From assembly GCF_020520425.1 (NCBI RefSeq), contig NC_079490.1:124392715-124456714 (forward strand): a stretch of DNA of 64,000 nt, given 5' to 3'. Both the position numbers and the translations under genes were made by a program. Below are positions 12,301 through 23,806 of this stretch, one piece after another (the stretch's first letter is position 1; every line of letters starts with the position of its first letter). The DNA is from Spinacia oleracea. Taxonomy: Eukaryota; Streptophyta; Magnoliopsida; Caryophyllales; Amaranthaceae. The notes below the pieces were generated by a model. It saw only the letters and a list, made by a program, of their open reading frames with translations. It was not told where the DNA came from and searched no databases.

Positions 12301-12609
12301 CATAAGAAAACAGGGTTCCCTTTACTGACTAGCTTCACGAGTTCCATTGTCGTGATGATTCCTACACTTATAGGTTTCCCAAAACAACGATAGGATACTA
12401 CCTTTCCTAAACTAGACTTCAAGTGAATCTTCTGCTTCTCACAATCAATCTTGGCTTTGAACATTTCCAACCAATCCATTCCCAAAATCACATCTAAATC
12501 TCCTAACTCAAACTCGATTAGGCTGGACAAGAATATGGTCTTGGCTATGGTCAAAGGTACATCTCTATGGATCTTAGTACACTTCACAATCTCACCGGCC
12601 GGTATCACT
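9345..12609 (-). pseudogene. pol: Tekay pol: protease (C-terminal part), reverse transcriptase, RNase H, integrase, chromodomain
   Basis: Read leftward: protease C-terminal half (12609-12264, VILGMDWLEM); reverse transcriptase (12248-11300) with [12 protein letters not shown] and the catalytic FIDDILVYS; RNase H (11300-about 10900) with [11 protein letters not shown] and HDLELPAIV, then [10 protein letters not shown] and ALSRKSSHS in other frames; integrase (10654-about 9830) with an HHCC zinc site (HPGGDKLY...CLTCQ), first Asp in WDCISMDFV, second in VADRDSRF, and a Glu in TDGKTERT; then the integrase C-terminal domain (9800-9600) with LSPKYIGPYEILERIG and a decayed chromodomain near 9450. 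Breaks: TAA at 11912-11910 after DDLFD, a stop after VVDRLTK near 10313, and frameshifts near 11060, 10160 and 9400. It copied RNA to DNA and integrated it; this copy is dead. Confidence 0.9.
12605..12609. other. Target-site duplication TCACT, left copy (right copy 36772-36776)
   Basis: TCACT is directly before the TG of LTR1 and again directly after the CA of LTR3. Dropping one copy rejoins the Tekay protease reading frame across the insertion. Confidence 0.9.
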
Positions 12610-13677
12610 TGAAGGAAATATGTCCTTCACTCAAGGTGCATTAAGTCTAATACCAAGGTTCAGATTAATTGCGAACAACTAATTCAGTAAGATCAAGTGA
12701 TCGGAACAGCTAGCTGGAGCAATGCTTCCGATCAGTGAGTTCCAATCTATATTAGGGCCATAACTTACTCTGGACTAAACCTTAAGGTCACACCAATGAC
12801 ATGTAACAGATCACCAGATTAAATGAATAAGAAATTCATTTAATATCTTTTCGGGAATTAGTTTGGAAAACGTATAATATGATACGACACCTTGCGTCGG
12901 AATTGTATATCGTATCGCGAATATTTGTAAGCTGGGTGAAACGAATAATCATATTGTACGACGGTGATTCTTCGTATACGATACGATAAATAATATCCGT
13001 AAGGCGTTCGTCGTGAATACGAGCCGCATCGGAGCTGCCGGCCCGTCGAGCCAAGCGCACATGCACGCAAGGCCCAACGAGCCAAGCGCGCATGCGCGCA
13101 AGGCCCAACGAGCCAGCGAGCTCGCAACGCAGCAAGCAAGCCAGCCCGGGGGGTGGCAGCGCGCATAACTGCACAGCAACATAGCAGCGAGCACGCAAGG
13201 CCCACGGCCCATGCTGCTCGGCTGCGGGCGCTGGGCTTCTGCCTGCAGTGTGTTGGATGGGCGCGGGGCTTGTGCTCGTGTGGGATGTGGCCGGTCAAGG
13301 CCTTTTGGTCTTGGTCGGTTACATTAATAATATAATTAGGTTATTATATTTTACCCCCCACACACATACAATAAGTTTTCCAAGTGACCTAAACCTAATT
13401 CCTAAATTATGTTCTTCAGTTTTTCTCTATGCTAAAAACCTGTTCATCCCGAAAAGCAAAAATATTGTGCGTTGTCTAAGCTACAATAATCGGATCTGAA
13501 CGTGTCGATGCACCAAATAGAGGAAATACAAGTGGAGTTCTTTGTTCGTGTTCGTTGATACAATACTCGGGAAAACACGCTTCAAATGTAAGTATGCTTA
13601 AACTGTGCTTTATACATGTTTCCTGGTTTTGGGGATGTTCCTCACATGTTATGTATGTTTAACTGTATTCCCCTACA
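12610..13677 (+). repeat. LTR1 of copia A (5' LTR, 1068 bp)
   Basis: Starts TGAAGGAAATATGTCC and ends TTCCCCTACA, followed by the primer-binding site. From the left it contains a stem-loop (12698-12734), an AT hairpin (about 12813-12842), a stretch rich in CGTATCGTA-like words (12870-13010), a GC-rich block (13020-13310) and an AT-rich stretch with TATTATATTTTA near 13340. Reading frames in the GC-rich block (for example 12836-13298 minus) show no domain. Confidence 0.92.
12698..12734 (+). other. LTR-start stem-loop of copia A (stem 1)
   Basis: TGATCGGAA (12698-12706) pairs with TTCCGATCA (12726-12734), a 9-bp perfect stem around a loop containing AGCTAGCTGGAG. The same stem is in LTR2 and LTR3. 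Copia B has a stem at the same relative place with paired changes. It lies near the LTR's left edge, probably in U3, so in genomic RNA it would be at the 3' end. Confidence 0.6.
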
Positions 13678-13678
13678 G

Positions 13679-13692
13679 TGGTATCATGAGCC
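13679..13692 (+). other. Primer-binding site of copia A (tRNA-iMet type)
   Basis: TGGTATCATGAGCC begins two bases after the LTR. It closely resembles the TGGTATCAGAGC consensus complementary to initiator methionine tRNA used by most plant copia elements, with a small insertion or change. Confidence 0.85.
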
Positions 13693-16138
13693 TTATGTAC
13701 TCAAAGCATTTTCTAATATGATTTATTGTTTTTGCTGGTTGTCGAAATTTTTGGAATTTTTGTTGAATTTTTCGGAATTAATATGAATTATTGGATGAAT
13801 TGAGTAATAGGTTCTGAATTCAAAAAGGTTCGTGTTTTCGACTTTTCTGACCCTAATCTGATTGAAACGATTTTCTAAGATCAACTCATGAGAACGGAAT
13901 TGCAAAAACAGGCCTCGGATTATTTGTTTTTGGGCATTCTTGTTAATTTTCGTGTTAAAATTAATAAATTTGGAAAGTTTTTCAATAAATTGGTCAACCT
14001 AAACGACTAGGAATTGATTGAAATTTTGACACAATTCTGTTGGGTGTATTCTTTAATTATGGTAAAAATTTCAGATGTTTTTATTAAGTATAAACCCTAA
14101 TTTTTCTTTTCCCAAATTCGTAAATTTTAGATCTCTAATTGATTTTTTAAATAATTTCGATCTCGTAATTTGGTTAATTCGGAAAGGGAATATAATTTCA
14201 TGTTCAGTGGCGAATTTTAAAAATTATTGGATTAAAATTTTGATTAGATTCATTAATTTTAATCAACACTTAAACCAAATTCGTAAAAATCTGAAATTTA
14301 AATGTTTAGAACCATTTAAAGTTTTAAATTCGATAATTTAAAAGTTCAAATTTTTAGTTGAAACTTTTCGTTCTTAAAATTTGAATAATGTTAGCCTAGT
14401 TTTAATAATTTTAACGAAATTGGATTATTGTTATAAATTAATTAAATCGTAAAGTCGTTATTTTTCGAAAATAAAAATCGTAGATTTTGTGAAAAATAAC
14501 TTAATGCATATTCGTGAAATTAATTTTTTTTTTTAATTAGTTGGTCCGTAGGCACGAACCAAAGGCACGAACACGAGAGTGGGGTGGACGTGTGGCTCGT
14601 CGAGCCATGCGGGCTGCCACACCTGTGCCGAGCGGCAGCAACGCGGGCAGCAGCAAGCGTGCTGCGTGCCACGCGCGCTAGGCGAGGAGGGGCGCGAGCA
14701 AGGCAGGCATGCCTTGGCTTGCGAGCTGCGAGCAACCAAGGGCTGCCTTGCCTTGCGCGCAGCGTCGAGCACAACAAGCAGCACGGGGCAGCGACAGCTG
14801 CGGTACGTGGGGCGGGTTGGCTGCGAGGGCATGGGCAGCTGCTCGTGTGCCTCATAGGCAACACAGCAGCTTGCATTGCTAGGTTGGGCGCAAGCCTAGC
14901 CTGCATTGCACTTGAACAAATTTTTTTTTGTTTTGTTGGGCTTGAATTTTATGTTTGCATTAAAATTGGCTAACGGGATAATTAATAATTATTTTATTCA
15001 ATTTGGGTCGGGCCGTGAGATTAATTTAATATTTAAATAATTAATTATCCGGAATAGTTATTAGTTTGAGTGGGAGCCGCTAAATGAAATTAAAAATGAT
15101 ATAATTATTTTAATTAGTCTCGTAGGTCGCATTATTTTAATTAAATTAAATTTTAATTAGAATAAAGTCTAAGGATTAATAATTTTGAAATTGATTAATA
15201 TTTTAGGACGCGTTTATGTGAACGTGAATTTTAAGTAATTCACGTAAATACTTGCATAATTAATATGGGCCATTTGTTTTAGCATACGAATGGGTGAATG
15301 CATAGAATGTATATTTTATGTAATGCAGGTACTCCAAGTGACTAGTATGGCCAATCTAGGATAGTTAAATACGGTCTGCGAACCATTGAAATTTTGATGT
15401 AATTTTATTATTTCAAGTATTTCTAATTTAGAACTTTAAGTTAGCATTGAATGAAGATTCAAGACGATGGCAAGCTAACAAGATGGTGAAAAAGATTGGA
15501 TGCTTCAAGACAAGAGTTTTGGGCCATACTAGTTCTCCAATTTATTTATGCCCTATATATATATATATTATGCTTGAATGAATGTATAGGATGCATGAAT
15601 ATGTTTTTTGTATGACTCGATTAGATTTAGTTCACTAAATAATCGAACCAACATAGAAACAACTAGGTCCAAAGAAATATTGAGTTTAAAAGTTGCCTTC
15701 CAAATCAAGCACTTACAAAAATCTAAGGATCTAACGTAATAGGTTTACGCCAAAGCGAGGTGCTATATTAGTTGACTTAGATGGTAAGGCGTCCCAAAGG
15801 AGCACGTTGATTGTGGTTTCAACTCAAACAACAATGGCATTACGTTGTGGCAATAGGATAAATTATGGTATTAATTTATTAACCAAGAGTAATTTTGAGA
15901 TTACTAGAAATAGGTTTTGCTTACCTAGAATCTTAAAATACTTGAGACATGCCAAAGCTGCTTAAGGATTTAGGACTTTTAGGGTCTTGGAATCGTTTCA
16001 TTCATTTTGGACCATGTTTTTGCTTTTGCATGAATGAAATGTTTAATAGCTTTAATGATTGCACGCTAGCATTTATTTCAAAGTTATTAAGTTATGAATG
16101 GTTATTTCTTGCGAATTCTTTTCAAATGTAGTAATCAA
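13693..16138 (+). other. Long non-coding leader of copia A
   Basis: About 2.4 kb between the primer site and gag. It is mostly very AT-rich, with no domain-bearing frame. At 14560-14890 there is a sharply bounded GC-rich block; frames on both strands there (14520-14973) look like composition artefacts. A TA microsatellite is at about 15556-15570. The leader is unusually long for a copia element. Confidence 0.6.
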
Positions 16139-17043
16139 ATGGCCGCAAACATAAGAACAATCACATTATCGGAAATTCAGGATGTCGAGTTAAACTTGAC
16201 TAACCTTCTTCAATGGGAAAGGAAATTTATCAAAGTTTTAAAAGTTAATGACATGCACTATGTTATTGAACAACCTTTTCCTAGCTATGATGCGCAGGGT
16301 ATGACTCCACAAAGGTACAGAAGTTGGGCACTTCACAAGTACCTTGTCACGGAGTTTATCCTAAAGTCTATTCCTGAAAATTGGAGAGGGAGGTTCATTA
16401 CTTTTGAGCCTCACGCTCTCCTAAGTCATCTTGGGGACAGATTTCGTGCGGGGTTTCAACCCAAGTGCCAACTGGTGGAAAAAGGGTTGATGAATTGGCT
16501 AATTCAATGAGCAATCTCAAACTCATTACCCCACACAGGTCGTGCCTAGAGAACGAGCTTCTAGAGGCACAAAAGCGCATCTACTCAGTTAAGATGGAGA
16601 AAAACGAACCAAATCGGTCTCATGTGGATATGATGTCTGGATTATATTTCACAATTGAGAGACTTGGTGGTTCTGTCAAAGAGTCGATAGCTATTTCACA
16701 ATTGAGAGACTATAGTGCTGAATTCTCTTCATAGGGATTTTGAGGGGTTTAAGATGCACTATCTCTTTAATCAGAAAGAGAGCACATTCTGTGAACTTGT
16801 GGAATTGCTCGAGAAATTCGAGAGAATCCTTAAGTTCAAGCAAGACCCTTTGAATGTGAGGTGCACCAAATTCAAGAAAGTGTGCAAGGGGAAGATAAGC
16901 AAGGCTGGATCTTCATCCACTCCCGGAGGGCAACTGGCGCCTTCCAAGAGCAAGATGAGGAAATTCTTCTCCTTCAACATCGCAATGCTTCAATTGTAAT
17001 GAAATTGGTCATTACAAGCGAGAAACGTTGCTTCTCCTTCAGG
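16139..17043 (+). pseudogene. gag: Copia A gag (UBN2-like capsid, zinc knuckle), broken
   Basis: The ATG at 16139 opens MAANIRTITL, then LLQWERKFIKVLKVNDMHYV, a capsid-like N-terminus typical of copia gag. The frame breaks near 16470, and the interval to about 16715 shows several stops. The capsid end is recognisable at 16715-16900 (ELVELLEKFERILKF). The zinc knuckle is near 16988-17020 (CFNCNEIGHYKR), in yet another frame and lacking the final Cys. Gag would form the particle shell that packages the RNA. It is at least three-way frameshifted and not functional. Confidence 0.8.
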
Positions 17044-17044
17044 T

Positions 17045-19720
17045 ATGTATGTTATACATTGTAATCTTGCGAATTCTACTTCTTGGGTATTAGATACTGG
17101 TTGTGGCTCACACTTACGTTCCAATTCGCAGGGACTAAGGAGAATTAGAAGGCTTGATCAAGGCAAGATGGATCTACGCGTGGGAAATGGAGCACGGATT
17201 GCTGCATTAGCCGTAGGATCTTATTTTATTTCTTTGCCTAGTGGTTTTGTTTTGGAACCAGAAAACTGTTACTATGTTCCTAGTATCACCAGAAACATTA
17301 TTTCCGTTTCAAGTTTGGATTCTAAAGGTTTTTGTTTTCAATTTAAAGACAATAGTTGTTCTTTTGCTTTGAATGGAATGTTTTATGGTTCAGCACAACA
17401 AGAAAATGGTCTATATGTTGTAGATACGAGCAAACACATTTATAATATAAATACTAAAAAGGCTAAAACTGGTGATTCTGATCTCACAGTTCTGTGGCAT
17501 TGTCGATTAGGCCATATAAACACAAAGCGCATGGAATTACTTCAACGGAAGGGAATTCTAGAATCATTCGACTTAGAGAAGATTGATCAATGCGAATCTT
17601 GTTTACTTGGCAAAATGACAAAGCAACCTTTCTCAAAGGTGGGAGAAAGAGCAAGCGAACTACTAGGGCTAATACATACGGACGTATGTGGGCCTATGAG
17701 TACGAAAGCTAGAGGTGAGTTCAGCTATTTCATAACGTTTACGGATGATTTCAGTAGATATGGCTATATTTACTTAATGAAACACAAGTCTGAATCGGTT
17801 AAATTTTTTTGAGAAATTCATAATGAAGTAGAGAATCAACATGGCAAGAAAATCAAAGCTATAATATCAGATCGAGGAGGTGAATATCTTAGCCACGAGT
17901 TTGATGACCATCTAAAAGAATGCGATATTCTTTCTGAATTGACTGCTCCGGGGACACCTCAATGGAATGGAGTGTCGGAACGGAGAAACCGGACCTTACT
18001 CGATATGGTCAGGTCAATGATGGGTCAAGCCGAACTTCCTTTACAGTTTTGGGGACATGCGTTGCAAACAAAAACACTCACACTGAATCATGCTCCGTCA
18101 AAAGATTTGGGGTTGCGAAGCATATGTCAAACGATTAATTTCGGACAAGCTCGAACCAAAATCTGACAAATGTTTCTTTGTTGGGTATCCAAAAGAAACA
18201 AAGGGGTATTACTTCTACAACAAGGTATTCGTTCCTCGTGACGGTGTCTTTTTGGAAAGAAATCATATTTCCAAATTGACAAGTGGGAGAATAATAGACC
18301 TCGAAGAGATTTGAGACGAACAACGAACCAAGAACTCTTTAGAAGCAGTTCAGGACGAAGAACCTCCAAGGTCTTTAGAAGAGCCAGTGGGAGTAGTTCC
18401 TCAAAACGTTGTTGCCCCCCGTATGTGAAATAGAACTAAGGTTCAGCCGGATAGATGGACAGGCGTCCTCTTGACTGAAAACTTAGACGTTCTCATATTA
18501 GATAGTGATGAACCTATGACTTACAAGCAAGCTATGACGAGCCCAAGCTCCACTAAATGGTTAGAGGCCATGAAATTAGAGATAGACTCCATGTCTAAAA
18601 ATCAAGTCTAGGATTTGGTAGATTTTCCGGATGGGTTCACACATATCGGATTCAAATGGGTCTTCAAATTTAAGAAAGACAAAGATGGAATTTTATACAT
18701 ATACAAGGCTAGATTTGTAGCAAAAGGTTACAGGCAAGTTCACAACGTTGACTACGATGAAACCTTTTCTCCAGTCGCGATGCTTAAGTCTATTCGGATA
18801 ATCCTTACGATTGCCACGTTTCATGACTATGAAATATGGCAAATGGATGTCAAAACTGCCTTCTTGAATGGTGTTCTTGAAGAGACTGTGTTTATGACGC
18901 AGCCGGAGGGTTTTGTCTATCAAAAGAATCAATGAAATTTAGGGAAGCTTAAGAAATCCATTTATGGATTAAATCAGGCATCAAGGAGTTGGAATAAACG
19001 ATTTGATGAAGCAGTCAATAAGTTTCGCTTCATTAAGAATCAGGACGAATCTTGTGTATACAAGAAGTTCAGTGGGAGTAAAATTGCATTCCTAGTCTTG
19101 TATGTAGATGACATACTACTTATTGGAAACGACATTCCTATATTGGAGTCTGTAAAGACTTAGCTTGAAAAGTGTTTCTCAATGAAGGACTTAGGAGAGG
19201 CACAGTACATATTGGGCATCAAGATCTATAGGGATAGATCTAAGAGGATGATTGGACTAAGCCAGAGCACTTATAATGACAAAGTGCTAGCTAGGTTCAA
19301 TATGATGGAAGACAAGAGAGGCCATTTACCCATGTCACATGGCACATATCTAAGCAAGACTCAGTGTCTCAAAACATCTGATGAGCATAGAAAGATGAGT
19401 GGAATTCCATAGGCTTCGGCTATTGGATCCCTCATGTATGCTATGATTTGTACAAGGCCGCATGTTTCGTTCGCACTCAGTGCAACGAGCAGGTACCAGT
19501 CAGAACCAGGTGAGGCACATTGGACTGCTGCCAAGAATATCCTAAAGTACCTGAAAAGGACTAAGGATCAGTTTCTGGTTTGTGGTGGTACATATGAGTT
19601 GATCTTTAAGGGCTATACGGACGCAAGCTTTCAAACCGACAGAGATGATTTCAGGTCACAGTCTGGGTTTGTGTTCTGCCTTAATGGCGGAGCAGTAAGC
19701 TAGAAAAGTGGTAAGCAAAG
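17045..19720 (+). pseudogene. pol: Copia A pol, inner copy: protease, integrase, reverse transcriptase, start of RNase H
   Basis: Order is protease-integrase-RT-RNase H, diagnostic of Ty1/copia. Protease: VLDTGCGSHL near 17087 (DTG active site). GAG-pre-integrase zinc region: HCRLGHINTKRM with CESCLLGKM (about 17498-17620). Integrase catalytic residues: the Asp in IHTDVCGP, the Asp in ISDRGGEYL and a Glu in NGVSERRNRTL. The frame stops near 17811 and shifts near 18090. Reverse transcriptase runs 18615-19180 with FKWVFKFKKD, QMDVKTAFLNG and the catalytic YVDDILLIG near 19102. It is followed by the connection region and RNase H DASFQTDRDDFRSQSGFVF (about 19622). Stops occur at 18609, 18933, 19163, 19410 and 19701. 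The copia B insertion at 19721 cuts RNase H; the remainder resumes at 25202. Confidence 0.9.
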
Positions 19721-21019
19721 TGAAGAAAATAATGCCCTTGGTTCAATTATGCATTCTATGTTAAGTCTAATAAGTGCGGTTCAGTATTAATTAACAAGTT
19801 AATAATTCAGTGAGATCAAGTGAGCTGAATGCCTAGCTAGAGGCCGCTTCAGTTCAAGTGGAATTAATGATATTAATCCACAGCTTACTCTTGACTGAAC
19901 CCGTAGGGTCACACAAATAGTACGTAAACGGATCAAGTATTTAATGGCATTAAATACTCCATCTATGGATATTCGGAATCGACGGATCTTGGTTTCAGTG
20001 GGAGCTGAGATCGTCACAGGCAAGAAATGAATGCTCCGGAAACGATGATATTACCGGAAACGGAAATATGGATCGTATCGAAAATATAAATATTATCCAA
20101 GTCGTAGATGTTGCCGGAAACGGAAACATGGTACGTATCGGAAAATATTATCGGAAATGGAAATATTGCCGGAATCGGAAATATTGCCGGAAACGGAAAT
20201 ATTGTCAGAATCGGAAATATTGCCGGAATCGGAAAATAATTCCGGAAACGGAAATATTAAATATTTGTTCGAAACGGAAATTAATTCCGGAATCGGAAAT
20301 ATTAAATATTGTTCGTATCGGAAATGAATTCCGGAATCGGGAAATTAATCGGAAGCGTATCGTACGAATTAGCATCGGACGAGGCCTGCCAGACGAAGGC
20401 CCAGCACGAAGCCGGGCCATCGCCCAGCAAGCCAGCGCGCCTCAACGCACCAGCCAAGGCTGCGCCAGGCCCATCGCAAGGCAGGCCCAGCGCGCGCCAA
20501 GCCTGCGGCAGCGTGTGGGCCTCGCAGCAATGGGCTGCGAGCTCGCGGGCTACGCGCGCGCGCATGGCGCCCCTCGTGGGCTGCTGTGCGTGAGTGTGTG
20601 TTGGTGTGCTAAACGAATCCTAAAGCTATCAGGTTTCGACTAATGATTAAATTCCTAAACCTAAAAGGATGAATTAATTAAATAACAATTCTATTAGGAT
20701 TCTAATTTAATTAATTCGTATCCTAATAGGATTACGATTCCCTTTCCATGCCTCTATAAATAAAGGCCTAGGGTCATTATTTTAGAAAGAGAATTCAAGT
20801 ATTCAAAGTGATTTTTGTGAGCAAAATTCAGTCATACAATTGCCTATATGTGCCGAAAATTCTAAGTACCTTAAGGGCGATCCTAGTTGGTCAAGCTTAA
20901 GGCGGATCCGGACGTGCTGTGGACTATCTACGGAGGGACGACACTTGGAGTCCTAAAGACTTGTTCTTGTTCGGTTCGGGCGCAGCTAGGGAGGGCACGC
21001 AACAAAGCGTATGCATCTA
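19721..21019 (+). repeat. Copia B left LTR, 3' end missing
   Basis: It matches the right LTR (23807-25201) closely up to GCATCTA at 21019, then diverges. The last 100 or so bases of the LTR and the primer site are gone, replaced by a TGTTTGATATTCTATTGTTTGA duplication-like patch and interior sequence. It contains a stem-loop (19821-19856), degenerate GGAAATATTGCCGGAA repeats (20040-20345), a GC-rich block (20360-20600) and a TATA box (20755-20763). A 191-codon frame at 20068-20643 only reflects the repeat and GC block. Confidence 0.85.
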
Positions 21020-23446
21020 TTGTTTGATATTCTATTGTTTGATGTTCTATACCCAAGTAGGCATAGAGTTCAAGTCACTGAAACTATGAGATTCTTCTAT
21101 TAGATAGTGAAGAAACATGGAGTTCAGGTCACTGAAACTATGCAATTCTTCTATTAGATAGTAAAGAAACCTACAACTTGCAGTCAAACTATTAATGAGT
21201 TTGTGACCTGTAAGAAAGCTATGACGAAACCCAGATTCCCTAAAATGGTTAGAGGCCATATATAGACTATATGTTTAATTGGTTAAAGGCCATAAAACAT
21301 ACTCAATGTTTTGATGACAAAATTGAAATTTTGTTGATTTGCAAGAATAGTTTCACACCTATTGGTTGCAAGTTTGTTTTAAGGATTAAAACCATCAAAC
21401 ATGGAATTGTGTTCACACACAAAGCTAGATTAGTTGCTAAAGGTCACAAGCAAATTCATGGCATGGATTGTGTTGAAACCTCATGCATAATTGTAATGCT
21501 CAAGTCTATAATTCAAGCAATGATTGCATATTGGTACATATGGCAATTGGATGACAAAACGTATTCCTCAATCAAATGTTGGAAGAAAACTATGGTATGT
21601 TATAGGATTTGTGGATCCAAATAAATGCTTGAAAGAGAAAGCTAGCTTATAAAATCTAAGTACAGATTTAAGCAAGCAATTGGGAATTGGAATTGTATTT
21701 TAGTGAAACTAATAAGTATTTTAGTTTCATAAAATATACATGATTCTTATAGATATATAAGAAGTTTAGTGGGAGTACATAAAAACTTAATTGGTCCTAT
21801 GTGTATCACACACATATCTCTCTATTGTGAAATAACATTCAAATGCTAATGACTTAGGTTTGAAATTATTCATCAATGATGGACCAAGGCGAAACTTAGT
21901 ACATACTGGGTATTAAGATCTATTTACAAAGATCTTATGATATTGTTTTGGATTAAGTAATGGCATTTACTAAATCAAACACGAAAGTCTCCATTGGAGA
22001 TATTCGACCCATGTGAATAAATCTAAGTAAAGGATGTTTGAACTATGTATAAGCATTTACTAAGTTAAACATCAAAGAATCTAATGAGATTCTTCACCTA
22101 TATTATATGTCAAAGAATTTAGTTGGATTCAGTATCTACTGTAACTGAATGAGCTAAAGTTACATGAATAGAATTCAATTGGGAATTATTCTGCAAAAGA
22201 ATTTATCATGTATATATTATAATATGAGGATCGCCAAAAACGTATCGTATAACTTTAGGCATGACGAACATATACCAATATCTATTGATCTAAGTGAAGA
22301 TCAACTAGATTGAGATCAAGAACACTTATGGTACTTGAAAAGGTACATAGGAATAGTTCTTGATTCAAGGAAATAAAGATATGCTAAATATTGATGCTAC
22401 ACGCATAAACACTGGCAAAGGATCAAGCAAGATTCCCTTGGAGTTAACCATGATAAGGACGAGCTATAGAGCATCGTGTTTTGAAATGGCAACATGGATT
22501 GGAGACCATGAGTTGTTGCGTGGGAAATTAAATATTAATTTCTATGTTCTAAGATACAGCTGGAAAGTCTTCCACATATCCGTGAACTGCTTGGATAAGT
22601 AAATCCAAACCAAAGCATCACTAGCAACCTATACAGTTGAAGTAAAAGTAATTATTGCCTAAGAAGCAATAAAATAGAGTTGTTTATATGAGTTCTTCAT
22701 TGAACTTGGGAAGATCACATGTATGTTGACTTAATGGTTCTTCATTGCAAAATGCGTAGAACCACTAATGTAGCAAGAAAGACTAGATCACAAAATAAAC
22801 ATACTCAAAAGTTCTTATCATCATATCTCGAAGAACATTCGATGAGAAGGATGTTAAGATTGGCAAAGCGTGATAACTAAACCTATGCAACAAGTGAGAA
22901 GCAACACTCACGTTGTAGCACTGGAAATCAAGCATAGCTTTGAATTCCATGAACTGTTTTAAAGATGGGTTTGAGGCCCATGGTTGTAAAACAATGGGGT
23001 TGAACATTTATCATATATGAAATGTATTTTCATATTCCATTTAATCTTGGTTTAGTATTGAATGATGAGTCCCTTCAATTTGACGATATATTCAAGATAG
23101 ACTGTCAGGACCAGTCCTGTGACTAAGAAATGTCTATCAAGTGAACTTGAATGTCAAAGGTTGAAAATGGTCCCTAGTCGGAGTTTTCTATAAAATTGGG
23201 CGCATAGAAAACGTTAGACGATTAGAATGCAAGATGACTAGTTATGTTTCTTGAACTATGTGGACATGGCAATGTCATAATCATTTGCATAGATACTTAC
23301 TTTGGAAAGACTAGTATCGGACAAGACCTATGAAACTTTACTGTAAGAGATGAAAATCTGTCATAAGTAAATTTCATTAAAATTATTAGACACTAAATCC
23401 TCAATACCTGAGTGATTTGAGATTACTTGTTTGAAAACTGATTGCT
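21020..23446 (+). pseudogene. Copia B interior, decayed pol remnant
   Basis: The clearest coding trace is 21271-21624, resembling the copia reverse transcriptase start: CKFVLRIKTIKHGIVFTHKARLVAKGHKQIHGMD, then a region like QMDVKTAFLN read as IWQLDDKTYSSIK. No YVDD box is readable. From 21640 to 23440 short words recall the integrase/RT/RNase H and 3' region, but many stops and deletions break every frame. Primer site and gag are not seen. Confidence is good for a copia remnant and low for exact limits. Confidence 0.6.
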
Positions 23447-23806
23447 TTGACGTTGACCAACCGTCGCACCGTAAAAGGAGGCTATAAAGGCAACGCTCAG
23501 GTAATCACCTATCAACGAAGTCTAATCTCAAGATCGCAAGATTGGGATTGTCCTCCCATAAATCGGGATGAGATGCTTAAAAGTTGTACAAGGCCACTCG
23601 GAGAGCTAGAAACTGTGAAATGCATGGCCGTGCTCGGATGAATCATAGGCTATGATTATTTGTTTATTTGATCAGTTGAACTCTGAAACCGAGAAACACC
23701 TCTGGACATAATAAGGATGACAACTCTTACCTTATGTTCAAGAGCAAGCATCGAGCGACAAAGGAATTAGGAAATGCACACTTGTCCCTAAGGACAAGTG
23801 GGAGAC
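23447..23806 (+). other. Conserved 3' untranslated region and polypurine tract of copia B
   Basis: The stretch shares ordered blocks with copia A 25690-26041 and 28262-28642: GTAAAAGGAGGCTATAAA, GGATTGTCCTCC, TCGGAGAG.TAGA.ACTGTG, ATGCATGG.CGTGCTC, CCGAGAAACAC.TCTGGAC and CTTACCTTATGTTCA. It ends with a hairpin, CACTTGTCC (23779-23787) against GGACAAGTG (23792-23800), overlapping the purine tract AAGTGGGAGAC that precedes the LTR. It is non-coding yet better kept than the pol between LTRs, suggesting a function in RNA form. Confidence 0.6.

Noticed and set aside
14520..14973. 128-129-codon frames on both strands in the copia A leader
   Set aside because: GC-rich composition removes stops in all frames; no conserved motif, and the flanks are non-coding.
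20068..20643. 191-codon frame with NRKYCRKRKYCQ repeats
   Set aside because: It is the GGAAAT-type repeat tract plus GC block of the copia B LTR; the equivalent frame is shorter or broken in the other LTRs.
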